The position numbers and the translations under genes are program-made. From NCBI GenBank assembly GCA_036936605.1, contig JAUPFV010000005.1, forward strand, positions 154,753,195 through 154,817,194: a DNA stretch of 64,000 nucleotides. The letters run 5' to 3'. How positions within the stretch are numbered: position 1 is the first letter of the stretch; every line of letters begins with the position of its first letter. Shown piece after piece: positions 53,626 to 64,000 of the stretch. The DNA is from Limnanthes douglasii subsp. nivea (Eukaryota > Streptophyta > Magnoliopsida > Brassicales > Limnanthaceae). The notes under the pieces were generated by a model. That model was not told the DNA's origin. It did not search any database and was given only the letters and a program-made list of their open reading frames with translations.

Positions 53626-54105
53626 ATGCACATTTTAAAAAAAAAAATTACACCTGATTCCTAATTCCCGGCTCGGAAATAGTTGTTTTTTTTTTCAGAA
53701 CTGTAAAAACGGGTTTAGCTGAAAAAAATAAGTTTCGAAATAGGTATTTTCAAGCTACGAAGTTGTAAAACGTAAAAACAAGTTTAAATTACATTGTTTG
53801 TCGATTGAGTGCTGTTCTACGGCTTTGTTTAGGTTTCTTCATTTTCCATGATTAATCTTCAATAATATTGAAGTTCTTTGTTTTAGGGTTAATTTTAGAG
53901 GTAGAATCATATATCTTGGATTAAAGTTAGGTTAATGCGGTTTTTTTTCATATAAGACTTTTAATTAGATAAATGGCATCTAGTGATAAATTTGAAATAA
54001 AAATAAGGGTAATTTGGTAAAAGAAAGTCACTAGTATTTTTGAAAGTTTGAAAGATGGAGGAAATAAAAAATAACATGGAGGAAATAGCTTTGGCGTTTA
54101 AAATT

Positions 54106-54898
54106 TTATTAGAAAAGTTCAACATGTGCTTTTATTTTTTTACCCTTCATTTAATTCTATTTTATATTTTTGTGCCCCTCTCTTCTTTTTACTCTATTTT
54201 TTACAATCACATAATTTTTTTATATTCAACCCAACATATACTCAAAATCTTCTAAATTAAACCCATTTTTTAAAAACAAACTTCAAAATTTTTAACAAAA
54301 TATTTTGAATTTCTAAAACCTAATTAAAAAAGAAAATAAAGAACGACAACTTCACCCAAACCAACAACAAAGTATTTTAATTTTTTTTCAAGTTTTATAT
54401 TCAATAAAAATCAAAACCCCCGTTTTAAAAAATCAACTTTAAGAACCTGGATTAGTTGTTTTTTCAAAAACAATTAAATCTTGAGATATGCCTTTGAAAT
54501 GAGTTGTAGTTTTTTTTAAACATCTATTTTTTCTTAATGAATGACGAGAGACAATGAAGGTAGGATATTTTCTCAAGAACTAAATTATTTAAAAGAGTGT
54601 GGTTTGAAAGAGACCATGATGAGAAAGTGAAATAAGTCATAATTTCTAGAATTGTTTAATGGAGGCAAAATAGAAACTATATATAATCTTAGGTAGTAAG
54701 TAGATTTCTAGCACTATATTAATTGGCTGAGTTATTACTTGATTTGACACACGTAGATATCTAATTATGACTAAAGCAATAACTACAAAACAAATATCAA
54801 GAATGAGTTAGAGTTCTGCATATAAATAAGCTTCTAGCTGATAATTTTAGAGATTTCTTAGTGACATTTCATGTCACGACGATATTCATATGGGGGTA
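54106..54898. other. AT-rich spacer
   Basis: No gene recognised; T-rich runs generate only low-complexity frames. Confidence 0.5.
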
Positions 54899-55238
54899 TG
54901 TGTCGCAACAATATTTGTATGATTTTTTTAGAAAGATAAACAGAATCATTAGAGAGAGAAGTAGACAAAAAGAATAATGTAGTTTTTATTGACTAATGAT
55001 TGGACTATTTTCCCAAAAAATGGTGGCCATTTATATAGTAAAATGGTAAATCTTTTATTTACATATTTATCCTTTTTTTATGTGAGTCTTGACACCCCAC
55101 CACTTTATTAACTCTAACCATAAATTTTAAAGAGTACATAATGCACCCCTCAATATTACATACTTGTCAAATTTATACCCAATACCTTATTACACCAAAT
55201 TAACCCCTTTATTTATCTAATTTTACTTATTATTCACA
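54899..55238 (-). repeat. Candidate 3' LTR of the second Tat element
   Basis: On the plus strand it runs TGTGTCGCAACA ... TTATTCACA and is followed by a pyrimidine run (TTTCCTCCCCTT, 55242-55253), which on the minus strand is a polypurine tract right before the LTR. The minus strand also has a TATA-like ACTATATAAAT near 55030. Length about 340 bp. It cannot be checked against the 5' LTR. A near-copy of its first 20 bases sits just outside (54870-54892), so the boundary may be off. Confidence 0.45.
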
Positions 55239-55972
55239 ATATTTCCTCCCCTTATCAGTAACCCTCCCAGTCCTTGTGAAGATATTAGTTCAAGGACTAG
55301 TTCATATAAGCATATTTTTCTTCCTTACGTGTCTCCTCTGATAATTTTCCACAAGGTCTTCTAGAAATGTTCTTCTACGAGGTCTCTTCGAACTATTCCT
55401 CCACAGGTTCATCATCGAGTTATTATTTCACAAGGTCTCTTCGAACTATTCTTCTCACGTTCCTTATCATATCAGACTCACGACTTCATCATTTGTGATG
55501 ATGACTTCATATTCACACGTCATTTATTTCAGGCTGCGGATTGGGGTAGTGTCTGACAAGTGACGTGCATGCTACGCCTGTCTATGTGTTAGATTTTTTT
55601 TACTGATAGTGTTACTAGATTCGACGTGTTGACTGCTTCCTGATCATACAAGTATGTCTTCCAAACGAATTTGTAAATGAAAAAAGTATGCTAGAAGACC
55701 TTTATACTTCTTGATAAGCGTGTGCTTCAAGTTATAGGTAGAGTACTTATCCTAAAAAACTCTTCATCTTTCTTGGGTACCCATTATCTAGGTAAACCCT
55801 TTTACTTACTTGAGCCTTCGTAACTATTAGAATCCCACGCTCTCTCTATAAATAATCAATTCCGCTTACAATTTCAAGGTTACGCACATTTTCCAAGTCT
55901 AAAGAGATAAAGAAAAACTTTGGTTTAGAGAGATAAATAAATTGCTAAACTACACTATTTCTTTGACCTTTC
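55239..55972 (+). promoter_or_regulatory. Candidate promoter region of the antisense ORF in the second Tat element
   Basis: A TATA-like CTCTATAAATAATC (about 55845-55858) lies about 120 bp before the ATG at 55973. Further up are ACGT-core motifs ACGTCA (55517-55522) and TGACGTG (55561-55567), similar in kind to those before the antisense ORF of the nested element. An imperfect 52-bp repeat with AGGTCTCTTCGAACTATTC occurs twice (about 55380 and 55432). Confidence 0.45.
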
Positions 55973-58419
55973 ATGCTTGAGGAATCTGAATGGCTTGAAA
56001 GATACAAACTTTGGGAGTGGTTCAATATTACAAATAAAGCTGAAGAAAGAAAAACTTCCGGTATAAAAGAGGAACCTACACCCTTGCAAATTATTCAAAC
56101 AACATTTTATGGTCAATGGCCCCCTATCCAGAAGTATTCCGAAGTAGTAGGAACTTCAAATGATAATCTTCCATTCGATTCTCCTATCACTCAGTCCCCC
56201 AACAAAACTTGTCCGAGGTGCGACAAGAGTGACCTTGGTCCTTGCAAAGAAACTCATAAGACTTCTCCATTTCTCCCGATGGGCGATAAACATCAAATTA
56301 CTGAGAAAGTTAAAGGAGATCAATCAAAGAGGAAGAAATATCTGAGGCCACCGGCTAAATGATCCACAAAGATAAAACTCATTTCATATGTTCTTACTCC
56401 TCAGATCACACCACAAAAGTAATCCTCAAACAACCCCCAAGGTTACTTCTAAATAACATTCATAAAAAACTATTAGAAAAGAAAATATTATTTGTCCATC
56501 CTTAAAATCCTTTCTAGAAATATAATAAAAGTACTTAATTGATGAGATGGATGATAACAAAGAAGGAGAAGATATGCTTTGTATTGAAGCTTAACCTATC
56601 GAAGTTATCCCCACATTGATTCCTCCTATCGAACCTTCTAGACCGACTCAAGAATCTTCTACTCTTGAAATTGTGATAAACTCTCATGTTCACCAAAAAG
56701 AAGAAGAACGTCATAAGATAAAATACAAGTATTGTCATCCATCTGAAGAGGTTAAGCCCATAGATCGATGAGGGATTTTGGACTTCATCAAAATTTGATT
56801 CGTTGAGGTTGGGGAGACGTGTTTGTCCGTTCCAGACCACGAATTGATTGTTTTTAAAAGATTTTGAAATAGGGTCTTCGACTCCCTTTAGACCCTGATT
56901 TAGTAGAGTAATGTGATCTGATAAATCTATGTCTGTCCCAAGTCGGTCCCAACATGTGGTTCACACTGATGGCTTGTATTATGGATTCTCGATTGCCTAT
57001 ATCAGTTTTTCCATGGAACAGTTTGTTGGATTGACAAGTGTGGCTAAAAAATATCATTTTTCATTCTATTCACTCACTCTTGGGAGAAAATACAAGATTG
57101 TAAACGATCTCTTACAAATTGATAAGAAATTGAAGCAAAAATTTGTCTTTGTCTCCGGATTTTGGGAGACAGGATATGCAAATTCCGTTGAGATGCCCCA
57201 TCGACTTACGCTGAATTTGACTAATCGAGGTACTTGTTTTCAGCCTTGCTTTATTTTATTTACTCAATTCATTCACTCTACCATAATGTTTCTTTGGGAA
57301 CAACAATGAAATGGATAGCTAAACCGTTTGTGGACCAAGTTGAATAATCTACTTAAACGATTGGAGTACCAAAATAACCTTATTTTTCTCCCCACTAGGG
57401 CTAGGGATCCCAGTCACCGGGACCCTAAAAAGAATGAGGAAGAAGAGGATAAAACTGATGGTGATACTAGAATCAGGGAAAGAGAACAAGTTAATGTTGA
57501 ACCCGAGTTTGTGGTTGAAGTGAGACCTGTTGGGAAAGATGGTGCTCTGAGACTATCGAAGAGACATTCTGCTAAAGAAAAAGGCAAGAAGAAGTTTATT
57601 GGTGAAGAGAAGGATGATAACACGAAAAATTAGAGCTCGCCTTGTATAAAAAAGTTATCGTTGTCGATTCAGACTCTGGTTAAGACTCCGCTTCTCAAAG
57701 AAGATGTTCCACTGGTCAATGGAGTTAAGAAGAAATTTCAGGAAATCTGGAAAATGTTTCCCCTACCTCGACTTATTTTGATGTTTATGAGAACGAATTT
57801 ATGGCGAACACGATTAATAGATTACTTTATGTTAACGCTCTCCTACAAAGAAAACCCAATAAAAAGGATCACTGTCAAAATAAAGTCATCCAAATAAGCC
57901 CGATGTGAAAAAGTTTTTTGAAGAACTTGTCCTTGAGAAGAAAACTTCTGCTGAGCGTTTGGCAAAGATTGAAGCACTTGAGGCTGAATTAAAGAAAGAG
58001 AATGAGGAGTTCGACAATGAGCGAGAGTTATTTATAACTAAAGATATTGAATGGGACACCCTTATTTATGGACTCTTTGATTTTTGTACTAAAACCAAAT
58101 CACATTTTGAGAATGCTGTCAAAGAGATTGAGAAACTTAATGTTGAGAAGAAATCTATTACAGACGAAACTGAGAAGTACAAAGATATTTGTCTTGAGGA
58201 GTATGCTGCTTATTGTATCTCCCACTTGGTAGAGAGGGATGCAAAATCAAGTCGACTTTAGTAATGGAAATTCATGAACGTTTTCCCAACTTAAACTTAG
58301 GAAGTCTTTGGGAGCATGTCACTGAAAAACATCATCCGGAGGGAGTTTTTTTGGTAGATGAAGAATCAACCAATGATTCAGAAGAGTCAAGTAGTTCTTC
58401 CTCCAGTAGGAGTTCATGA
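55973..58419 (+). pseudogene. Antisense ORF of the second Tat element (Transposase_28-like)
   Basis: Plus strand, opposite to pol. The N-terminal frame is 55973-56362 (MLEESEWLERYKLWEWFNIT...). The core at 56870-57210 has LSQVGPNMWFTLMACIMDSR and, in another frame, KKYHFSFYSLTLGRKYKIVN and QKFVFVSGFWETG. These match SQLSPNAWYTLMSCIMASRL and FLFVSGAWENG of the nested element's antisense ORF. Lys/Glu-rich linkers (57328-57633) and a coiled coil (57905-58261: SAERLAKIEALEAELKKENE) follow. The end is IHERFPNLNLGSLWEHVTE plus a Ser/Asp tail, again matching FHEKFPKRNLGDLWIYVDD. Several frameshifts. Function unknown. Confidence 0.75.
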
Positions 58420-58609
58420 AAAAGTAGTAAAGAAGGTGGCCTTTCAGAGTAAGTTTAGGGTGTATTACGTAGTTTTTATTTTCACCTTTTTGTGTAAACC
58501 TTGTGAGCTGATTATGCCATAGGCATGTTTTTTTGTTAAGTCTTCATGCTCTCATGATACACTGTTTACTATAAAAGTTCTTAACGTAACATTAATTTGG
58601 TCATATGCT

Positions 58610-59050
58610 TTCCATAAAGTTTTTTCATATGAGTATTAACCCTTAACTTTCATAACCAAAGATCTCCAAAGTTCTCCACCCAAACATTCCCATATGAAAA
58701 ATGTTACAATGTTAAATTTTCATAAAGGTTTCTACACAATCTCTTCCAAACTTTTTCATATGAAAATATTATTATACTTAACTTTTATAACCGATTCCCA
58801 ACTTTCTCCTCCAATTTTTTTCATATGAAAATACTATTATACTTAAATTTTATAAATAACTTCCACATTTTTCCTCTAAAAATTTTCATATGAAAATACT
58901 ATTATTTTAACTTTTATATAACACTTCCACATTTTCTTCTAAACTTTTTCATATGAAAATATTATTATACTTAATTTTTATAAAAGACTTCTACATTTTT
59001 CTTGTAAAAAATTTCACGAAAATACTATTATACTTAACTTTTATAAAATT
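58610..59050. repeat. About 65-bp tandem repeat array
   Basis: At least six imperfect copies. The landmark TTTTCATATGAAAATA recurs near 58755, 58820, 58884, 58948 and (decayed) 59013, with older copies near 58625 and 58690. Each unit holds a palindromic TTTTCATATGAAAA and a TACTTAACTTTTATAA block. It lies in the Tat 3' region between the antisense ORF and pol. Confidence 0.85.
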
Positions 59051-59057
59051 TTCTCAA

Positions 59058-59465
59058 CTTGTAGACCAATATACGTTGGAAGACCCTTACAGTCCAAAGA
59101 TATAAAAATGATAGACAAATATTTGTTGTAAGACCCTTCTGGTCCAAAAAGATTTAAATTGTAACCGAACATTCGTTGGAAGATCCTTCCGGTTTTAAAA
59201 GATAAAAATTATAGACTAACATTCATTGGAAGACCCTTGTGGTACAAAAAGATAAAAATTATAGACCAACGTTCGTTGGAAGACCATTTCGATCCAAGAA
59301 GATAAATATTGTAGACCAACATTCGTTGGAAGACTCTTCCATCCAAAAAGATAAAAATTATATACCAATATTCGTTGGAAGACCCTTTCGGTCCAAGAAG
59401 ATAAAAATTATAGACCAACATTCGTTGAAGACCCTTCCAGTTCAAGAAGATAAAAATTATAGAAG
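59058..59465. repeat. About 50-bp tandem repeat array
   Basis: Eight copies of a unit around GACCAACATTCGTTGGAAGA followed by CCCTTCCGGTCCAAAAAGAT and AAAAATTATA. The CGTTGGA landmark recurs at 59074, 59125, 59174, 59224, 59274, 59324, 59373 and 59423. It directly follows the 65-bp array. Open frames across it are repeat artefacts. Confidence 0.92.
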
Positions 59466-60700
59466 TTGTTTTAAGATGGCAAAGAAATATTATATATAAG
59501 TCGGCTATGAGGACACCTCATTAAAATCTTCATGCGTCACCAAGGTAGAAAGGAGTATACCATCGATACTTACACAAATTTTCAAAAATATATACAAACT
59601 TACAAACTTACATATTCATTCTAAATACAATTTGAGGTGCTCAATATTCCACGAGTGATGAAGATCTCTTCTTTTTTATTATCTTTAAGTTGATATGTCC
59701 CTAACTTTACCTTCTTAGTTACCGTATACGGACCTTCCCAGTTAGGCCCTAGCTTGCCAAGTCATTTTTCTTTCGTTTGAAGAAATATTTTTCAACACTT
59801 TATCTCCTGCTATAAATTATCGTCGTTTAACTTTGGAAGTGTACTGAATTCTCATCAAAGTTTGATAGTGCAAATAATTTAATTGTGTCATTCTTCTCTT
59901 TTCTTCTATCAAATCTAACTTTGTACGCTTTTCTTTATTGTTGGTTTCTTTGGAGTACTCGTTGATTCAATATAATGGGAAGATTTCTTCGGATAGAATA
60001 AATGCATCAATTCCGTGTAATAACGCAACGATGATTATTGGGTAGTTGTCCGAGAAGTAGTTCTGTATTCCTATAAAACTTATTGTAAATAATATGGTCA
60101 CTTCCCAACCTTGCTCTCCAAAACATTTCTCAACATATCAAGAACTGTTCCATTAGTGACCTCGACTTGGCTGTTTGCTTGTGGATGAAAACGTGTCGAG
60201 AATCATTGTTGTATTCCTTTAGCATATAAAAAACATTTATCTCATTGTTGTCAAATTGTGTTCCAATATCTATAGTTATTTTCCTTGGAACCCCAAATAG
60301 GCAAAAAATATTAGAAACAATGAACCTGATCACATCCTTAGCTTTTATCCCTTCTAATGGTTCAGCTTCCACCCAGTTAGACAAATAGTCTACCGCGAAA
60401 ATTATTGTTTGTCGTTCCCCTGATGCCATCGGTAAGGGTCCGACTAGATCAAAGCCCTATCGTTCAAAAGGTAATGACTCGGATATTGATTCAAGAGGCA
60501 CTTTCCGTGTATGAATTTCATTAGAAAATATTTGGCAAGTGTCACATTTCTGAACTAAATATTTGGCATCCGAGACGATAGTAGGCTAGTAATACCCTAC
60601 TAGAAGAACCCTTCGTATCAAAGTTTTATACCCACAACGTGTGGATCCTTCTCCATCATGTAAGTCTGACATTATCATTTGTGATTCATTTTCTCCGAGC
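59466..60700 (-). pseudogene. Integrase of the second Tat element
   Basis: On the minus strand: zinc-binding part near 60640-60530 (decayed), then ASGERQTIIFAVDYLSNWVE, AKDVIRFIVSNIFCLFGVPR and IGTQFDNNE (60429-60230). The last part (59830-59640) reads KLGPNWEGPYTVTKKVKLG, TYQLKDNKKEEI and LSTSNC. The Asn-Gly of the DNG box is altered (DIGTQF) and frames shift. Non-functional. Confidence 0.75.
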
Positions 60701-60899
60701 CGTCAAAGTAAATGCCTGCTAAAATATTTTTTATACAAGATGTCTCTAAGGACCATATAACTATATATCTTAAACCGTATTCTTTTGGTAATTAGTTTGT
60801 TACGGGTAAAACATCATTTTTCAAGAATTCTTTAATATCACTCCTCCAAATTTTTGTTGTGCTTGTCAAAATTTAAAAGGCTTTGATTGATCCTTCTAT

Positions 60900-61220
60900 T
60901 TACTCAGATTCTCTTGTTATTAAAGGATTTTCTTGTATGATAATCCAAGGGTACTCCTCAGAATACAAATCATTAGCCAAAGAATCAGCCAAACAATTTC
61001 CAGCCCTATGAACATGTTCGTATCTAATGCTTTCGAAGACCAATGTTAAGGTCTTTAACGCTCTCAAATACTTTACTAAATGATATTTTCTTGTCTTAGA
61101 TTGACCAGATGCATGATTTATACCAAGTTGCGAGTCACTTATCAACACTACATTTTTAGCCCCACAAATCTGAGCAAGTCTCAACCATACCAAAGCAACA
61201 TCATATTATGCATCATTTTT
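60900..61220 (-). pseudogene. Second RNase H of the second Tat element
   Basis: RLAQICGAKNVVLISDSQLG, INHASGQSKTRKYHLVKYLR, YEHVHRAGNCLADSLANDLY: matches 11560-11790 of the nested element but with an intact SDS and LADS. Its N-terminal part (GSSASGCGVGVQLISPE) lies just upstream at about 61300. Confidence 0.78.
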
Positions 61221-62580
61221 TTATGCTTCAAACCTGAAGTGGATAACTTGATACACGAAAATTACTTCTGGAGAAATCAACTGCACCCCTACCCCACATC
61301 CTGATGCACTTGAGCCCCAATGTGTTCGGGTCGTTCTCTCTAACTCAAAGTTTTCTTCATCGACCTCCATACATACCCGTTCAGAATGAAATTCGACTAG
61401 GAAATCTTCTAAAGCTCGTGCTTTTATTGCAGCCCTAGGTTCAAATTCAATATCAAAATCTCCCAATTCGACTGACCATTTGGTCATTCTTCTTGATACA
61501 TTAGACATTTGTAACATGTTTTTCAGTATAAAAGATGTTCGTACGGTAATAAAGTGACCTTTAAAATAAGGTTTCATTTTCTGAGAAGCGGTTACTAATG
61601 CGAGGGCCAACTTTTTTAACTTTAGATACCATTTCTCAGCATCCAAAAGACTTTTGCTGACGTAGTACACTAGTCTTGGGCAAGTGTCTTCCTCTCGAAT
61701 CAAAAGATCACTTACATCATAATTTGACACCGCTAGATAAACATACAATTTCTCTCCCGAATTCAGATTTGTCAAACTTTATGGCGAAGAAAATATATTC
61801 TTTAATTTGATGAAATGATTTGTAATATTCTTGGGTAAAAAAAATTCTCTTGTCTCAATATTTGGAAGATATGAGCACGCTTGTCTGATGATCGTGATAT
61901 GAATCTATTCAAAGCTTCCAATCTTCGTGTTAGAATTTGTACTTCTTCAATCGTTCGAGATGGTGCCATGGTGCTCAAAGCATTTAGCTGTACTTGATCA
62001 ACTTCTATCCCACACTCACTAATTATGTACCTAAGAAACTTTCTGGACCCTACTCCGAATGTACATTTTATGTATTTAATTTCAAATTTATCTTTGTCAG
62101 GTTAACAAAAGTTTAATCTAGATCTGCCAAGTGGTACCCATCCCTTGTACTTTTCACATATGATCGAAATACACTTTAAATATACTCCCAATGTAAACCT
62201 CTTCTAGTGATAAAAGTGGTGCTTTCCTAATCCGTTGGATCCATTTGGATCTGATTGTAACCGGCATATGCATCTATAGAAGAATGTAATCGATTCCCTG
62301 AAGTAGAATCCATTAACTGTTCTATTCGTGGAACCGAGAAAGGATCTTTTAGACATGCCTTATTTAGACCAGTGAAATCCACACACATTCACCATTTACC
62401 GTTCTTTTTATTTACTAAAACCAGATTAACAAGTTATAAAGGATATTGTGACTCGCGTATATGCCCAAACTTTGTTAAACGATCTACCATAGACATAATT
62501 TCCTTATACGTTTCTTGGGAAAAAGATCTCCTCTACTGGATGATCAGATGAATATTACTTTAGATTTTTAACTTATGACA
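61221..62580 (-). pseudogene. Reverse transcriptase and first RNase H of the second Tat element
   Basis: RNase H frame 61775-61221: KLYVYLAVSNYDVSDLLIRE, YYVSKSLLDAEKWYLKLKKL, MTKWSVELGDFDIEFEPRAA, ALEDFLVEFHSE. RT parts are decayed upstream: FLRYIISECGIEVDQVQLNA near 62030-61990 and a FITRRGLH-like stretch near 62200. The segment that should carry YIDD seems to be missing between them. Confidence 0.75.
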
Positions 62581-62588
62581 AACGATAT

Positions 62589-63330
62589 TTACAGGAACCC
62601 TATCACATATTTTGTACACCATGCGAACATGTGTAAATTTATTAACAAAAACTGAATTAACTTCTCTCTCACCTCCAAAGATAACTTTGTGCCAATTTTT
62701 ATAAAATTTCCATGAGAGAAAACACGATCCTCAGAATTTTTGTGTGATATCATAAGACCGGGGGTCTCCCTTGGGTCATCAATGAGATCAGATCCCAATA
62801 AAGACCCCACTGATTACTATTCTTTCTTTTACTCGTCTCCCTTGATTTTCTTAAGGGCCAAAGTCGTTCGATAACATTCTCTTGCCATCTTTTGACTATT
62901 TTCGACCGTTCCAACATTAATTCCCACGACATACTTCAAATATTGGTGCACGGTTGATGCCAAAGCATACATTATAGATAGCCGAGACCTTGCAAAGATT
63001 GTATTATAAGGTGTTGGAGCATTTACCACAATAAACAAAACTTTCATTATATTTTTTAAGGGTCCTCAACCTAGTTCAACTCTCCCCTTAAATTCTCCTA
63101 CCAATTCAGCTGTTACTCTAATAAACCCTATAATTGTCCGATCTAACCAAATGATGGTTGGTGGATTCTTTATTTTGTTGTAAGTTGTCATGAACATAAT
63201 ATTAGCTAAGCTACCATTATCAATTGAAACTCTTCGTAGCTCATGCCCAACAATTTCTACTACAATAACTACCACATTTTCATGTAGACCATTTACGTCC
63301 CTCATGTTATCGTCTTCAAAACAAAGTATT
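62589..63330 (-). pseudogene. Protease and linker to RT of the second Tat element
   Basis: Minus frame 63305-63066: DVNGLHENVVVIVVEIVGHE then VSIDNGSLANIMFMTTYNKI. The catalytic D-T-G reads D-N-G. Then FIVVNAPTPYNTIFARSRLS (63047-62829) and LHMFAWC-type linker (62810-62589). It corresponds to 9331-10050 of the nested element. Confidence 0.72.
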
Positions 63331-64000
63331 AGAGATAGATTTCTGTATAAATATGGTGAAGCACCCGCCCGTCTCCAGTTGAGTTGCTAGGCTAACAATA
63401 TGTCTCTTTTAGAATAAATTGATGTCCCTGCAACTGTATGTCCTCCAAAAATTGTTAGTGACTCAAAGAAAGCACATAGTTCACTAACATTTCCTCTCAT
63501 AACCGGCTCTTCTAGCATATTGATGTTGTTTCTATTTGGCTTCAGATCTAAATACTCCGTTGAAATATCAAATGCGTCAATAGATTCTTCATTAATAGGT
63601 TTTGTGATCATTAGAGAATTTTATAGCTTCAAAATATTTTCTTGTTTGGAGAAACCAAAGAATTATTCTTCATAAATGTTGCCAACTTCCCATTTTCGAT
63701 GAAGGATTGTATCTATTTTTTCAACTTCAAACAATCTTTTGTGTCATGCCTAATGTCCTCATGATACTTACAATACCTATTGCTTCTGTTCTGCCTCAGA
63801 TTCTGTATTGGAAATGTATTACAGAATTGTACGTGCGGACTCTTTTAGCTTGGGAAAATGTGATGTTTGGACCCATTTGTTTGGCGCGGGCCGAACATGA
63901 TGCTGAGTATTCACAACCGGTGCATACTCGTTCATCTTTGTAGCTGATTGAATTATCGTTTGAACTGGTGCTTAATCTCATACAATACTTGTTGGATTTT
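63331..64000 (-). pseudogene. gag 3' part of the second Tat element, cut by the window end
   Basis: Zinc knuckle CKYHEDIRHDTKDC (63770-63730, C-X2-H-X4-H-X4-C), then IQSFIENGKLATFMK, and FDISTEYLDLKPNRN with LCAFFESLTIFGG (63611-63387). These parallel 8880-9200 of the nested element. Upstream gag lies outside the window. Confidence 0.75.

Larger units (their letters stand above)
52690..54105. mobile_element. Mutator-type non-autonomous element with foldback core
   Basis: TTTAAAATT at 52690-52698 and 54097-54105 is a 9-bp target duplication around a 1398-bp element (52699-54096). The TIRs are about 43 bp: GCCAAAGCTATTTCCTCCAT is inverted at the right end, followed by a second TTATTTCCTCCAT on both sides, with a 2-base length difference. 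The interior has no transposase. It holds a perfect foldback at 53114-53207, two further palindromes (53510-53540, 53597-53625) and a 49-codon ORF (53229-53378). Confidence 0.88.
54899..64000 (-). mobile_element. Second Tat-type Ty3 element, partial (continues beyond the window)
   Basis: The minus-strand order is the same as in the nested element: gag zinc knuckle and protease (63.8-62.8 kb), RT/RNase H (62.5-61.2 kb), second RNase H (61.2-60.9 kb), integrase (60.7-59.6 kb), then an antisense (plus-strand) ORF and a candidate 3' LTR. Between integrase and antisense ORF lie two tandem arrays. It is more decayed than the nested copy, with stops and frameshifts throughout. The 5' LTR lies outside the window. 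Confidence 0.85.

Noticed and set aside
54055..54255. 66-codon Phe-rich ORF
   Set aside because: It crosses the right TIR of the Mutator-type element into AT-rich flank; low complexity only.
58600..59470. CRISPR-like array
   Set aside because: Repeats are contiguous and imperfect with no unique spacers, and the setting is a plant retrotransposon.
59209..59499. Repeat proteins on both strands
   Set aside because: Frames follow the 50-bp tandem array; because 50 is not a multiple of 3 the frame rotates among copies.

Overview
This window reads as nuclear DNA of a flowering plant, most likely a eudicot. Evidence: spliced GT-AG genes for a plastid-type lipid phosphate phosphatase and a PLS-class PPR protein, plant-specific transposon families (Tat-type Ty3 elements with an antisense ORF, Mutator-like elements with FAR1/SWIM, OTU and plant-mobile-domain partners, L1-type LINEs with a C-terminal RNase H), and AT-rich microsatellite-laden spacers. 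I cannot name the species. Only about 5 kb (39.5-44.6 kb) looks like an active host gene island; almost everything else is mobile DNA in several layers.

Layout. 0-1.2 kb: decayed LINE 3' end (+). 2.0-3.2 kb: hAT transposase C-terminus (-) between two short-repeat blocks. 3.9-4.4 kb: decayed cation/proton exchanger (CAX) pseudogene (-). 4.9-17.7 kb: a nested pair of LTR retrotransposons. The outer one (- strand, 401-bp LTRs, TSD CAAGA) is only about 2.3 kb without its insert, and carries a chimeric reading frame joining a retroviral-type protease to fragments resembling eIF4A and cofactor-independent phosphoglycerate mutase. Its 5' LTR is split by a 10.48-kb Tat-type Ty3 element (+ strand, 428-bp LTRs, TSD AAAAT) with gag-protease-RT-RNase H-second RNase H-integrase and a long antisense ORF. 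18.0-24.2 kb: nearly full-length LINE (+). 25.15 kb: tRNA-derived SINE-like sequence. 26.9-28.4 kb: young 5'-truncated LINE (-) with a 20-bp TSD. 29.6-39.1 kb: three Mutator-like transposase copies, one fused to an OTU domain and two facing a plant-mobile-domain (PMD) gene fragment.

39.5-41.6 kb: LPP-epsilon-like gene (+, four exons). 42.5-44.6 kb: intronless PPR gene (-), convergent with it. 45.1-49.2 kb: 5'-truncated LINE (-). 49.7-54.1 kb: small Mutator-type elements with 9-bp TSDs, a roughly 300-bp tandem repeat, and a striking cluster of perfect foldbacks. 54.9-64 kb: a second, more decayed Tat element (-), running off the window. It has a candidate 3' LTR, the same kind of antisense ORF, and two adjacent tandem-repeat arrays (about 65 bp and about 50 bp).

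The two host genes are unrelated in function. The other genes are transposon genes, nearly all broken by stops or frameshifts. The most unusual items are the retroelement with captured host-gene fragments, the antisense ORF shared by both Tat elements with bZIP-type sites upstream, the MULE-OTU/PMD modules, and the palindrome-rich Mutator-type element at 52.7-54.1 kb. All calls come from reading the sequence; no database search was run.
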